DNA of 64,000 bases. Origin: DAOVVL01 sp965603095. GTDB taxonomy: Bacteria > Pseudomonadota > Alphaproteobacteria > Rhodospirillales > Magnetovibrionaceae. The notes below the pieces were generated by a model that saw only the letters and a list, made by a program, of their open reading frames with translations, made no database searches and was not told the DNA's origin. Position numbers and translations under genes: made by a program. Shown one piece after another: positions 47,274 through 56,384 of the stretch (its first letter is position 1; each line of letters begins with the position of its first letter). The stretch spans positions 118,369 to 182,368 of the forward strand of contig CBFDBQ010000001.1 of the NCBI GenBank assembly GCA_965603095.1, given 5' to 3'.

Positions 47274-47840
47274 TTAATTTCCGGCTGCTCTGTTGGCCGA
47301 ACGTAGCTGGCGGGCACGGGTAAGAATAGCGTCTTCAATTTTGCGCCCAGCGTCGGCTTCGCCCGGGGCGTCACGCCAGGTGCCATTGGTATCTATAATT
47401 TGGCGGAACACTGATGCGCGCATTCCATCGGCCCTGAGCTGGGTCCCTAAAACATAAATGTTTAATTTAAATCGTTCGTTGGGGCTTTCCGGCGGTGAAT
47501 ACCAATCGGTTAGTATTACCCCGCCAAACGGGTCTGCCGATGCGATGGGCATGAAAGCAATGGTATCTAATGTGGCGCGCCACAAATAAGCGTTAACCCC
47601 AATGCCACCACCTTGGTTGCCGTCGCGGGATTTATCGCCACTACCAAATATGCCGCCTTCGCCGGTTATTTTGTCCGGCTCACCATATTGTTTGCCCATT
47701 TCTGTAATCCGGTTTCTTCTTGGGATCTTCGGGCCACCAGTTGGTGTTGGCAAAGCAGAACAAGCCCCCAGCAGAAATATTCCGGTAAATCCAAGCATGA
47801 GAGCTTTTCTGCGGGTTATTTTAACGGTGGGTTTGGGCAT
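47274..47840 (-). CDS. DUF3576 lipoprotein
   Basis: The 188-residue product has a signal with lipobox LGAC (Cys27), preceded by a twin-arginine-like ITRRKALMLGF that could direct Tat export. The body contains GIGVNAYLWRATLDTIAFMP and ADPFGGVILTDWYSPP, the DUF3576 core. The function is unknown; its place upstream of leuS-lptE suggests an outer-membrane role. Confidence 0.88.
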   Translation of the reverse strand: MPKPTVKITRRKALMLGFTGIFLLGACSALPTPTGGPKIPRRNRITEMGKQYGEPDKITGEGGIFGSGDKSRDGNQGGGIGVNAYLWRATLDTIAFMPIASADPFGGVILTDWYSPPESPNERFKLNIYVLGTQLRADGMRASVFRQIIDTNGTWRDAPGEADAGRKIEDAILTRARQLRSANRAAGN

Positions 47841-48418
47841 GCTTGGGACAACCTTTGGCTAATAAATAAATTTGAATTGGCGAATGATAGATCAATCACA
47901 GTTAATGACTAGGCACATAATACTTAGATGTCGCCACCTATCAATCGGCGAATTGATTTAAGCTAGATAAAAACAAAAATTAAATTAGAAATTATATTCA
48001 CCCTCACCTATTACCCATTCACTCTTTGAAATTATTTGCCATGAACTTCCCCACCCACTCTCGGGTGGCACCTAAACGTGAGGGCAAAATTGTTAATTAC
48101 ACATAATCTTATCATATCAATGCGTTATGGTTAATTTGCGCAATTTTTCCTTAAAAATTTTAAAAAATCATTTATTTTCAATGGATTAACCCAAAATAAA
48201 CCTGGCCCGCGTGTGGCCCAAACGCAGATTTGGGGTGTGGCAGAAATATCACTAATCCCAAAAGATGTTGTTTTTATGGTGATTTTTACTAGACGAATTC
48301 GGGCCAAAAGCACAGTATCTCGCCATCCACTAAGGGATAAAGCTGCCGTGTCGTTACTGCCACACTAAAATAAAACGCAGAACGTCGCGGTTAATAGGAA
48401 AACACTAAAGGAGATATT
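47841..48418. other. Non-coding region between DUF3576 and the porin, with hairpins
   Basis: This 578-base gap has no supported gene. CCACCC (48051-48056) pairs with GGGTGG (48063-48068) and is enclosed by CCCTCAC (48001-48007) pairing with GTGAGGG (48078-48084). A second hairpin CCCAAA-cgcaga-TTTGGG is at 48217-48234. No convincing promoter was identified for the porin, though a strong AAAGGAG ribosome-binding site precedes it. Confidence 0.5.
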
Positions 48419-49507
48419 ATGAAAAAAATTCTTATGGGGACCACAGCAATTGTTGCTCTGGCTACCTTCTCATCACAAGCTGTTGCTGCCGATCCAATCG
48501 CTGTTAGCGTTGGCGGTTTCTCTAACTTTATGGTTGGCCTTGCCAACGATCAAGACGCCGCTAATCTCGTTAGCGACCTTGGCATGTCACACGATAGTGA
48601 AATCCACGTTAAAGGTTCAACCACTCTCGACAACGGCGTATCTGTTGGCGTTACAATTGAACTCGAAACTGGTTCAAACCCTGGCACAGCTTCTGGCGGT
48701 ACCGGTGATCTTGACAGTGTTGATCGCAACTACATCACCATTTCAAGCGATGCCATGGGCGCACTTGTTCTTGGCGAAACCAACCACGCTGCCGACGCAA
48801 TGGCAGTTGGCGCACCTATGACCGGCCCTGTTGGTTTTGGTGATGCATGGGATTGGGCTTCTACAGACCAAACCACAACCACTGGTGCTGGTAACGGTAC
48901 AGGCAACTTCTCGAACGACACTATCAAGTTCAAGTACATTTCGCCTGACTTCAGTGGCGTATCTGTTGGTGTTTCTTACACCATCGGTTCATTCGCTAAC
49001 GAACCAAGTGCTGGTCAACTTTCACCATACTCAGCAACCCAAGACCAAGCTTCTTTAGCTCTTGCTTACAGTGGCGAAATGTCTGGTGCAGCTGTTGACG
49101 TAAGTGTTGTAAACCACTTTGCACAAGATAACCTTACCACCACCGCTTTTGGTGTTAACGTTGGCATGAACGGTTTCACCGTTGGTGGTAACTATGAAAC
49201 ACAAGAAGACAACACACAGGCAAACGGCCTTACCACCTCTCCTCTTGATGGTACAGCTTATAGCGTAGGTGTTGCTTACGAAACTGGTGCTATGACTGTT
49301 TCAGCTTCTTACCTAGATTCAGAAGCTGACGGCGCTGTAGGCGGCGGTTCTAACGAAACAACCGAATGGGTTTTGGGTGTTTCTTATGACCTAGGCGCAG
49401 GCGTTGGTCTTGCTGCTAGCTATTATGATGCAGAAAACAAAGCTGAAAACGCTGGACAAACTCAGTCTGTTAGCGGCATTGTTGCTGGTATCGAAGTTTC
49501 ATTCTAA
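48419..49507 (+). CDS. Major outer-membrane porin
   Basis: This 362-residue general porin has a clear signal peptide (cleavage at AVAA-DPIAV, about residue 24) and a glycine-rich, alternating 16-strand-type barrel; the last residues end in aromatic Phe (VSF), as outer-membrane proteins do. Codon use differs from neighbours (GCT, GGT, GTT, AAC favoured), as expected for very high expression. It resembles alphaproteobacterial porins. A terminator follows. Confidence 0.92.
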   Translation: MKKILMGTTAIVALATFSSQAVAADPIAVSVGGFSNFMVGLANDQDAANLVSDLGMSHDSEIHVKGSTTLDNGVSVGVTIELETGSNPGTASGGTGDLDSVDRNYITISSDAMGALVLGETNHAADAMAVGAPMTGPVGFGDAWDWASTDQTTTTGAGNGTGNFSNDTIKFKYISPDFSGVSVGVSYTIGSFANEPSAGQLSPYSATQDQASLALAYSGEMSGAAVDVSVVNHFAQDNLTTTAFGVNVGMNGFTVGGNYETQEDNTQANGLTTSPLDGTAYSVGVAYETGAMTVSASYLDSEADGAVGGGSNETTEWVLGVSYDLGAGVGLAASYYDAENKAENAGQTQSVSGIVAGIEVSF

Positions 49508-49538
49508 TTTGATTTAGAAAAAAACTTTTACGTTATGG

Positions 49539-49575
49539 AAAGGGCGGCCCCCATAAAGGGTCGCCCTTTTTATTT
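49539..49575 (+). terminator. Intrinsic terminator of the porin gene
   Basis: AAAGGGCG pairs with CGCCCTTT around a GC-rich loop with inner CCC/GGG pairing, followed by TTTTTATTTATT. Confidence 0.88.
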
Positions 49576-49610
49576 ATTATTGTTTTAGCTTTTTCTTTGT
49601 TTTTGACCGC

Positions 49611-50204
49611 TTAATTCTTTGTGGTGAATGTTTCTATTCCTGCCAGCCCAATTAGATTTTTTCCCGCACCGTTTAGCCGCCTAGCCGTCAGTTTATTTAT
49701 GCCGCCTATGGCAACTATCGGCAGTGGGCTGTTGTGGGCAAGATATGTAAACCTAATTATTCTTAATGGGGCTGTGTCTGCGTGGCTTTTAGTAGAAAAC
49801 ACCGATCCCAAAATGACAAAATCCACCCCCGCATTTTTGGCCCTTATTAATGCTACTTTTCCGTGGGCGCTGGCGCTTATAATAAACCCTTTTGGCATTG
49901 GGCTTGGGGCCATGTCTTTAATGGACCCCCGTCTAATTATTGCTTCTGATAGGTGGGCGCCATCTGCTCCCATGGCCAACGCCAGACGTATGGGCCCCGC
50001 TAACAATACTAGGTGACCCATTTTGTGGGCCATGGGAATAACCCGGGCGGCCAGTTGGCAGAGATTTCTTTGGTTTTTTGACCGTAAAAGAACCATTGAT
50101 TTTGGCGGTAGCAGGCTTAAAAAACGTTCTGGGTCGGGCAGGCGGTCATCATCGGCAACCAACATCCATGTTTTGTTTTTATTGTTGTTTGTTTGAAGTC
50201 TCAC
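49611..50204 (-). CDS. ThiE/TenI-like thiamine phosphate synthase family protein
   Basis: The 197-residue TIM-barrel product carries GADGAHLSE, ISASAHGKVALIRAKNAGVDFVILGSVFSTKSHAD (in part) and PIVAIGGIN, typical of the ThiE/TenI family. True ThiE usually has CHS where this has SAHG, so it may be a divergent synthase or a TenI-like protein. It is diverged from the YggS gene by 71 bases. Confidence 0.8.
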   Translation of the reverse strand: MRLQTNNNKNKTWMLVADDDRLPDPERFLSLLPPKSMVLLRSKNQRNLCQLAARVIPMAHKMGHLVLLAGPIRLALAMGADGAHLSEAIIRRGSIKDMAPSPMPKGFIISASAHGKVALIRAKNAGVDFVILGSVFSTKSHADTAPLRIIRFTYLAHNSPLPIVAIGGINKLTARRLNGAGKNLIGLAGIETFTTKN

Positions 50205-50275
50205 CGGCGGGTATCCTATTGGTAATATATAAGCAGCAATTGACTGGTTTAATTATAGCAAAGCATCACATTAAT

Positions 50276-50971
50276 ATGACAGATAGTAATGACGCGGCCT
50301 TTAACCTTGAGGCCATAAAACAAAAAATTAATGCCACCAGCGATAACGCAAAGGGTGGCGCTGGGCATGATAATGACACGCCAACGCTTGTATGCGTTTC
50401 AAAAACCCATGATGGTGCAAAAATTATCCCTGTTCTTGCGGCCGGACACAGGGTGTTTGGTGAAAACCGAGTGCAAGAAGCAATGGCAAAATGGCCCGAT
50501 TTAAAAAAACAATTTTCAGGGGTTGAGCTTCATCTTATCGGCCCACTGCAAACCAACAAAGTATCGGACGCGGTAAAAACATTTGATGTTATCGAAACCG
50601 TAGACCGGGAAAAACTGGCCCGCGCCCTGGCCAAAGAAATGGAAAAAACTAAAAAAAATATTCCGGTTTTTATTCAAATCAATACCGGCGAAGAAGAACA
50701 AAAAGCAGGCATAGCCCCAGTTAAAGCAGACGCCTTTATTGCCCTTTGTCGTGATGAGCTAAAATTAAATGTGGTGGGTTTAATGTGCATACCCCCAGTT
50801 GATGATGTGCCGGGCATGCATTTTGCTTTGTTGGCAAAAATTGCCAAACGCAACAACATAAAAAATCTTAGCATGGGAATGAGCAGTGATTATGAAACCG
50901 CAGTTCAATTTGGCGCAACCCACGTTCGTGTTGGCAGTGCCATATTCGGCAATCGCCCAGCGCTGATTTAA
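50276..50971 (+). CDS. YggS/PLPBP family pyridoxal-phosphate homeostasis protein
   Basis: The 231-residue product (from the ATG at 50276) has the PLP-binding lysine in VCVSKTHDGAKI, HLIGPLQTNKVSDAVKTFDVIETVDR, INTGEEEQKAGI and the C-terminal MGMSSDYETAVQFGATHVRVGSAIFG. The family buffers PLP without known catalysis. The frame extends 66 codons upstream across the opposite gene, which is not used. Confidence 0.93.
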   Translation: MTDSNDAAFNLEAIKQKINATSDNAKGGAGHDNDTPTLVCVSKTHDGAKIIPVLAAGHRVFGENRVQEAMAKWPDLKKQFSGVELHLIGPLQTNKVSDAVKTFDVIETVDREKLARALAKEMEKTKKNIPVFIQINTGEEEQKAGIAPVKADAFIALCRDELKLNVVGLMCIPPVDDVPGMHFALLAKIAKRNNIKNLSMGMSSDYETAVQFGATHVRVGSAIFGNRPALI

Positions 50972-50981
50972 GATAGTTGGC

Positions 50982-52997
50982 TTAAGGTTGTTGGTGTTTT
51001 TTAGGGGCGTATTCGCCCAAGGCAGTAAATAATTCATCCAGCTCTTTTTCATAGGGCGCCCAGCTGTTAAGCGATGATTTATAAATTGGCTTTCGAACCT
51101 GTAGCACGCTTGCGGTTAGAACGTCGCGCTTAGATTTATGAAAATCAAGACAGGAATCTTCCCAATCAAGGCCACAATGTTTTATTAATTTTTTGGCCTG
51201 GGCGTCGACATCGTCAACCGTGTCAGAATATTCAATGTCAAGAATGTGTCCGGGTAAAACCTCATGCCAATAGGCCATAATTTTTTCATAAAAATTATAA
51301 TAATTGCCCAATTCATCTAGGTCGTAAGAATAAGCATGGCCGCTTTGGAAGCTCTGCTTAAAACACGAAAAGCATGTTTCGGCCGGTTCGCGTCGACAAT
51401 GAATTATTGTGGCATTGGGAAATAATTTATGAATAAGCCCTATATGTAAAAAATTACTAGGCATTTTATCGGTAAAGTATGGCTCCGCATGAGATGGCAC
51501 ATTATCTATATAGGTTTGGGCTAAATCTTGCAGTTGTTCGTTATCAAGGCTGGGCAAGTTTTCAAAACTTGGGTTTGAAAACTTTTTTGCGCGCAACCCG
51601 GTTCCGCGCTCTATATCAAGTAGGCCAATAAACGGCAGTTCGCCGGCACCAAAAACTTGCGAATGGCTGGAAATAATTTGTTCAGTCAGGGTTGTGCCGG
51701 ATCTGGGCATCCCGACAATAAAAATGGGTTTTTGTTCGGGCACCGTATTAAGCGGCAGTATGGTTTTTTTCAACGTTTGTGGCGAAAAGGTATTTTTTAT
51801 AATCTTAAATCTTTCATCGTAATCATTCCTAGGGCTTTCTTTGGCCTGAAAAATTGCATCTGTACCTTTTTTAAGCGCAGCAAACGCACGGCCCTGTTCC
51901 CCCAAGTTTTCTAGTGTTCTGAACATGGCAACGCCAATCCTATTTTGTAGCGCCGGGCTTAAATTGTCATTTTTTTCTAGGCGTTCTAGGTTGGCAAGAA
52001 AATTAGGGTCAGCGGCGGTTTCTTTGTTGGTAGAAAGCAAATAATAAGCATCAATACTGTCGGGGTCTTGGGCCAACATCTGGTGGCCCAGCTCATATGA
52101 GCGTTCAATATTCCCCACAACTTGTAACGCCCTAGCAAGGCTGGCTATGGCATCAATGTCGTTGGGTTCGCGCTCTAATATAATATCCAGCAATTCTATT
52201 GCCCCGGGGTAATCACCGGCGTCAACTGATGTCTCTGTCATTTGACGGAGGTTTTTGGAATTTCCAACACCAAGCTTTCTGCCTTGGCTAAAGCTTTCAA
52301 CCGCTTCGCCCGAACGGTTCATGGCGACAAGCGCGTTGCCACGGTTAATATAAGCATTGGCAAAACGTGGATGTATTTCAATCACACGGTCAAACATCAC
52401 TAACGATTTATCCAGCTGACCATCTGACATAAGCGCCACACCCAAATTACACATTAGGGTTGGCTGGTTCGGCGCAACCTTATCTGCCTTAGCAAGTATT
52501 TTTATTGCCGCCGGGAAATCGCCCGCGTTTATAAACACGGCACCCATATTCATTAGTGCGGCCGGGTTGTTGGGTTCTTTTAAAAGCGTGCGCTTAAGAA
52601 ACTTTTTTGCAATTTTAAAATTACCTTTTTCAATATAGGCATTGGCAATATTTAAATTTGCAGAAGGGTGATCGGGTTCATACTTTAACGCAAGCTTAAG
52701 AGATTTTATTGCCGCGTCTAGTTGGCCCGTGTTTTTTTGCGCGATGCTAAGATTTAGATGGAATTCAGGATTTTTGGGACCGACGGCAACGGCATTGGAA
52801 AGAATATCTACTGCGATGGCGTATTCTTTTTTTTGTAAATATAGATAACCAAGATTGTTTAGGGCATCCGGGCTTCGGGGGTTGGCCTTAAGCACCCGAA
52901 GGTACAGCGCTTCAGCATCATCAAGGCGGCCTTGTTGGTGCAAATTAGCTGCATCCAATAGGGTTTTGTTAATAACGTTGGTGGGCTGCATAGGCAT
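50982..52997 (-). CDS. TPR-repeat sulfotransferase
   Basis: The 671-residue product has at least seven TPR units in residues about 10-340 (AEALYLRVLKANPRSPDALNNLG is the first), then a sulfotransferase domain. Its 5'-phosphosulfate loop is FIVGMPRSGTTLTEQ near residues 424-440; the 3'-phosphate-side residues appear around CRREPAETCFSCF. TPR-sulfotransferases occur in marine and symbiotic alphaproteobacteria; the acceptor is unknown. It converges with the YggS gene. Confidence 0.9.
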   Translation of the reverse strand: MPMQPTNVINKTLLDAANLHQQGRLDDAEALYLRVLKANPRSPDALNNLGYLYLQKKEYAIAVDILSNAVAVGPKNPEFHLNLSIAQKNTGQLDAAIKSLKLALKYEPDHPSANLNIANAYIEKGNFKIAKKFLKRTLLKEPNNPAALMNMGAVFINAGDFPAAIKILAKADKVAPNQPTLMCNLGVALMSDGQLDKSLVMFDRVIEIHPRFANAYINRGNALVAMNRSGEAVESFSQGRKLGVGNSKNLRQMTETSVDAGDYPGAIELLDIILEREPNDIDAIASLARALQVVGNIERSYELGHQMLAQDPDSIDAYYLLSTNKETAADPNFLANLERLEKNDNLSPALQNRIGVAMFRTLENLGEQGRAFAALKKGTDAIFQAKESPRNDYDERFKIIKNTFSPQTLKKTILPLNTVPEQKPIFIVGMPRSGTTLTEQIISSHSQVFGAGELPFIGLLDIERGTGLRAKKFSNPSFENLPSLDNEQLQDLAQTYIDNVPSHAEPYFTDKMPSNFLHIGLIHKLFPNATIIHCRREPAETCFSCFKQSFQSGHAYSYDLDELGNYYNFYEKIMAYWHEVLPGHILDIEYSDTVDDVDAQAKKLIKHCGLDWEDSCLDFHKSKRDVLTASVLQVRKPIYKSSLNSWAPYEKELDELFTALGEYAPKKHQQP

Positions 52998-53109
52998 GTT
53001 TAATCAGGCTAACTCTCATAATGGCATAACAGTCAGTATAAGGATATTGGCGCGGTTAAGAAGTTTTTTATGAAAAAGAAATATCAGGAAAACGCTTACT
53101 GCCTAGTGC

Positions 53110-53760
53110 TCAAACAGATCGCGCTGTGGCTGGCTTGTTATTGCCATTGTCACCAAGGCGTCCGGCGCTGTCATATTTATCTGTAGCCCCCATAATCGCT
53201 GACTGGGTCCATATGTTTGATGAATATTCAACCGTGCTTTGTGTTGCGCCAAACCCGGGTCGGCGTGCAGTTCCTGCATCACCAAGAATGTTTGCATCAT
53301 TTTCAGCGCGGAGGTCGACCGAACCAACTAGCGCGTCAGTTCCCATGAGGCCATCAGCCCCCCCGTCGGATTTGTTGGCCGCAATATTTGTATTTTCATC
53401 GTCATCCACGCCTTCCAACAAAGCCATTGCGTGTTCGGCCGGGCTTTTACCAGTTAGAATTTCAATGAAACTGCTTACTGCACCAATTCCCAGGCCAACT
53501 GGGCCGCCAAATAAAAAACCGCCAGCCATGGATGCAAGCGGATTAATCTCGTCTCCGCTGGCTGCCCGGTAAACGCTTGAAACACCGGGAATGTGTTGTA
53601 ACGGGTTAACCGCATCAAGGGCGGCATCAAACAGGTTGCCACCACTGTCCACATTTTCTGTTTGCCCGCTTTGTTTGGGGCCATCAATGCGGGCGCGGAC
53701 CTCAGCCGCAATCTTTGCCGCCTGGTCTTCTCTGCTAATACTAAGCGCGTTTACGGCCAT
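53110..53760 (-). CDS. Hypothetical protein with glycine-rich hydrophobic centre
   Basis: I do not recognise a named family. The 216-residue product has an N-terminal helix (ISREDQAAKIAAEVRARI), a conserved-looking stretch NPLQHIPGVSSVYRAASGDEINPLASMAGGF, then FLFGGPVGLGIGAVSSFIEIL, which may associate with membranes, and a long polar, low-complexity C-terminus. A hairpin lies 44 bases upstream of the start. The composition supports a real gene. Confidence 0.7.
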   Translation of the reverse strand: MAVNALSISREDQAAKIAAEVRARIDGPKQSGQTENVDSGGNLFDAALDAVNPLQHIPGVSSVYRAASGDEINPLASMAGGFLFGGPVGLGIGAVSSFIEILTGKSPAEHAMALLEGVDDDENTNIAANKSDGGADGLMGTDALVGSVDLRAENDANILGDAGTARRPGFGATQSTVEYSSNIWTQSAIMGATDKYDSAGRLGDNGNNKPATARSV

Positions 53761-53803
53761 TAATAACTATTCCTGTTCACAACAACTCATATCCCGCTTA
53801 AGA

Positions 53804-53831
53804 CCCCGCTCAGGCCGTGGCCTGAGGGGTT
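53804..53831. terminator. Strong GC-rich hairpin upstream of the hypothetical gene
   Basis: CTCAGGCC-gt-GGCCTGAG forms a perfect 8-bp stem extended by ACCC/GGGT across a two-base bulge. Only three or four T residues follow, so intrinsic termination is uncertain. Confidence 0.5.
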
Positions 53832-53918
53832 TGGCCCAAGGGATTTGACAAGTTCCTATCATATATAATGCAATAGCAATGCCAGAAAGCTTATGTATAT
53901 ATTTCAAGGAGTTATTGG

Positions 53919-53987
53919 ATGTTGCGTAATCGAAATAATCAAAAAATAGGGAAAAATCTGCCGTTTTTAAAGGGGTTAACTAAATAA
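53919..53987 (+). CDS. Possible 22-residue micro-protein
   Basis: A short basic peptide (MLRNRNNQKIGKNLPFLKGL plus two residues) has a good AAGGAG site 7 bases upstream of its ATG. TATAAT at 53864-53869 sits 50 bases before it, with TTGACA at 53845-53850 but a short 13-base spacer. It may be a leader peptide or toxin-like peptide, or chance. The rest of the 53761-54059 gap holds no supported gene. Confidence 0.3.
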   Translation: MLRNRNNQKIGKNLPFLKGLTK

Positions 53988-54059
53988 AGGGGAAAAATTG
54001 CCCCCACTAGCCAAGAGGGCTCAAGGGCAGGCCGGGCGATGGTAAAAAAATTGGGGCCG

Positions 54060-55253
54060 TTAAAACAGGTGGCCGCCCTTGGCTTTTTTTACTTCCAGAT
54101 AATGTTCGTTGTGTTTATTGGCGGGAAACGCGTGGGGCACGCGCTCATCCACATCGATGCCAAAGGTAGAAAGCGCAACTACCTTGTCCGGATTATTGGT
54201 GAGCAATTTTATTTTTTTAAGACCTAGATCTTTCAGCATTTGTGCCGCCGGAAGGTAAACCCGCTCGTCGGCATCAAAACCAAGTTCTTCGTTGGCATCT
54301 AGCGTATCAAGCCCACCGTCCTGCAGGGTATATGCGCGCAGTTTATTTACCAAACCAATGCCACGCCCTTCTTGTGCAAGGTACAACAGAACGCCGCTAC
54401 CAGCTTTACCAATTTCAGAAATTGCACCACGCAACTGGTCGCCGCAATCGCAACGAAGCGAGCCCAAAAGATCGCCGGTAAAGCATTCGGAATGGAGCCG
54501 AACCAATGCGGGCTTGTTATCATCCCCCGGCGTACCAATAACTATGGCCAGATGTTCAACCCCGCCATCCTGTGGCCGATAGGCAATTATCCGTGCGTTC
54601 TCAGCGCCCTCAAGCGGCACCCTGGCGTCGCTTACGCGCTTTAATGTGCGTGCGGTTGTGCGTTCGTGTTGAAATATATCGCCGCCATCAACCAGCTGGA
54701 TATCGTGTCTGGCCGCCCATCCGGCGGTATCAAATGTTGTGCTGTCGCCAATGGGAATAACTATGGTCGCCGGCAGCAGGCGGGCCATTTTTGCCAGACT
54801 AACCGCGGCCGCTTCTCCGCCGTGACGCGCGCATGCTCGCACCACGGCATCGCTTGTGTCGTTTGTTGCGGGCTCTAGTATGGGGTCGGTCAAACGCGCA
54901 AGTCTTGCGGCGTCTGGTTTGCCCACAAACGAAACCGCTAGCACCGAATGCTCATCGCCAAGTGCATTACCGCCAAGCCCAAGCCTTATTGCCCGTCTGC
55001 GGGTAATTGTTAGCTCGGCTTTAATTTTATCATTAACACCACCAGCCGCATCAAGACTGGCTGTAGAAATTAAGGCTTCAAGCAATTCGGGCGTCAACGC
55101 TTCTGCCGCCAAGACTAAAACCGCCGCACCATCGCCCGCGGCTATAACAACCGGACGTCCACGCCTTAGTTCGTGTACGGCGCGGTCTACCGCCAGCAAC
55201 GAAACGTTACTGCGGCTGGCTGGTGCCCACTTGCTATCTTGGTGTTGCGTCAT
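54060..55253 (-). CDS. ribA: GTP cyclohydrolase II with degenerate RibB-like N-domain
   Basis: RibA starts riboflavin synthesis from GTP. The C-terminal half has the zinc site CFTGDLLGSLRCDCGDQL (Cys-x10-Cys-x-Cys) and EGRGIGLVNKLRAYTLQD. The N-terminal 190 residues align in position with DHBP synthase (RibB) but lack its acidic motif, so it is probably inactive. I chose the ATG at 55253 (397 residues); the frame is open 16 codons further. Confidence 0.9.
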   Translation of the reverse strand: MTQHQDSKWAPASRSNVSLLAVDRAVHELRRGRPVVIAAGDGAAVLVLAAEALTPELLEALISTASLDAAGGVNDKIKAELTITRRRAIRLGLGGNALGDEHSVLAVSFVGKPDAARLARLTDPILEPATNDTSDAVVRACARHGGEAAAVSLAKMARLLPATIVIPIGDSTTFDTAGWAARHDIQLVDGGDIFQHERTTARTLKRVSDARVPLEGAENARIIAYRPQDGGVEHLAIVIGTPGDDNKPALVRLHSECFTGDLLGSLRCDCGDQLRGAISEIGKAGSGVLLYLAQEGRGIGLVNKLRAYTLQDGGLDTLDANEELGFDADERVYLPAAQMLKDLGLKKIKLLTNNPDKVVALSTFGIDVDERVPHAFPANKHNEHYLEVKKAKGGHLF

Positions 55254-55404
55254 TCGTCTAGATCTCGTTTGCAATCGATACAAAGGTTTTACAAAGCGCA
55301 CATTACCCCGACCACGGGTAATCAGTATAGCTATTTTGTGTTATGTCATATTATAATGATTACGGGGACGCATTGGTTAAAAAAACAAAATTAAAGGGTG
55401 GGCA

Positions 55405-56106
55405 ATGGGTAATAATAAGCGCGTTCTGATCATTGATGATGATGCATTCATGCGCTCTATGCTGGTAGAACAATTGCCCCAGCTGGAGGGCTATACTTGC
55501 GTCGGCGCCTCAACTGGTAACGAAGGAATTACGCTGGGTACCAGTGAATATTTCGATTTGGTTTTGCTTGATGTGGGCCTGCCCGACATAAGCGGGTTTG
55601 AGGTGTGTAAATCATTACGCGCCCAGGGTCTGTTGGCACCCATTGTTATGTTGACCGCCGCCGATGATGAAGTAGACACCATTACCGGACTTGATGCTGG
55701 GGCTACTGACTACATAACAAAACCATTTAAGCTAGGGGTGCTGTTGGCAAGATTGCGCGCCCACATTCGTCAATTTGAAATGAGCGACGAAGCCATGTTG
55801 CACATTGGGCCGTTTGGGTTTCAACCCGGGCAACGTACATTGGTTGAGGCCGCAACCGATACGGCAACCGAAAGAACGGTTCGCCTTACGGACAAGGAAG
55901 CACAGATACTTAAGTTTCTTTATTTACAAGGCGGACAAGCGGTCAGCCGCAAAGATTTGTTGGGCGAGGTTTGGGGTTACAATGCACAAGTTACCACCCA
56001 TACACTTGAAACCCACGTTTATCGTCTTAGACAAAAAATTGAACGCGACCCAACCAATGCAGAAATTTTATTGACCGAGCAAGGCGGCTATCGTTTGGCC
56101 ACTTAA
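55405..56106 (+). CDS. OmpR/PhoB-type response regulator, orphan
   Basis: The 233-residue product has a receiver domain (acidic DDD at 11-13, phospho-acceptor Asp56 in LVLLDVGLPD, YITKPFKLGVLLARLRAH) and a C-terminal winged helix (LTDKEAQILKFLYLQGGQAVSRKDLLGEVWG ... TLETHVYRLRQKIE, in part). No histidine kinase is adjacent. It diverges from ribA and ends with a terminator. Confidence 0.93.
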   Translation: MGNNKRVLIIDDDAFMRSMLVEQLPQLEGYTCVGASTGNEGITLGTSEYFDLVLLDVGLPDISGFEVCKSLRAQGLLAPIVMLTAADDEVDTITGLDAGATDYITKPFKLGVLLARLRAHIRQFEMSDEAMLHIGPFGFQPGQRTLVEAATDTATERTVRLTDKEAQILKFLYLQGGQAVSRKDLLGEVWGYNAQVTTHTLETHVYRLRQKIERDPTNAEILLTEQGGYRLAT

Positions 56107-56163
56107 ATTTTTGCCAGCAAAATATAGAACAAGGTCTAGTAAAATTTTGATAAATACGAAAAG

Positions 56164-56195
56164 AAAACCCGGCCCTGGGGAAGGCCGGGTTTTTT
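56164..56195 (+). terminator. Intrinsic terminator of the response-regulator gene
   Basis: AAAACCCGGCC pairs with GGCCGGGTTTT around a short loop, and a run of T residues follows. Confidence 0.9.
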
Positions 56196-56384
56196 AGTCG
56201 CTTCCCGTATGGGAAAATCCGCCGGATTTGATGGGGGGGACTTCCGGCGAATATGGGCACTTTTCCTTTGCGGAAGGCCCGTTGAACTATACTTGGGGAT
56301 GGTATTGTTGCTATTCAACCCTTGGGGGGCTGTCTAGAGCATAAAATAAAAACCACATAAAAAGTCTGGTTTATTATGCGTTGA

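Noticed and set aside
48131..48313. 60-codon reverse frame upstream of the porin
   Set aside because: It crosses AT-rich non-coding DNA and a hairpin, with no ribosome-binding site.
50078..50275. Upstream extension of the YggS gene
   Set aside because: It runs antisense into the thiE-like gene; the family begins near the ATG at 50276.
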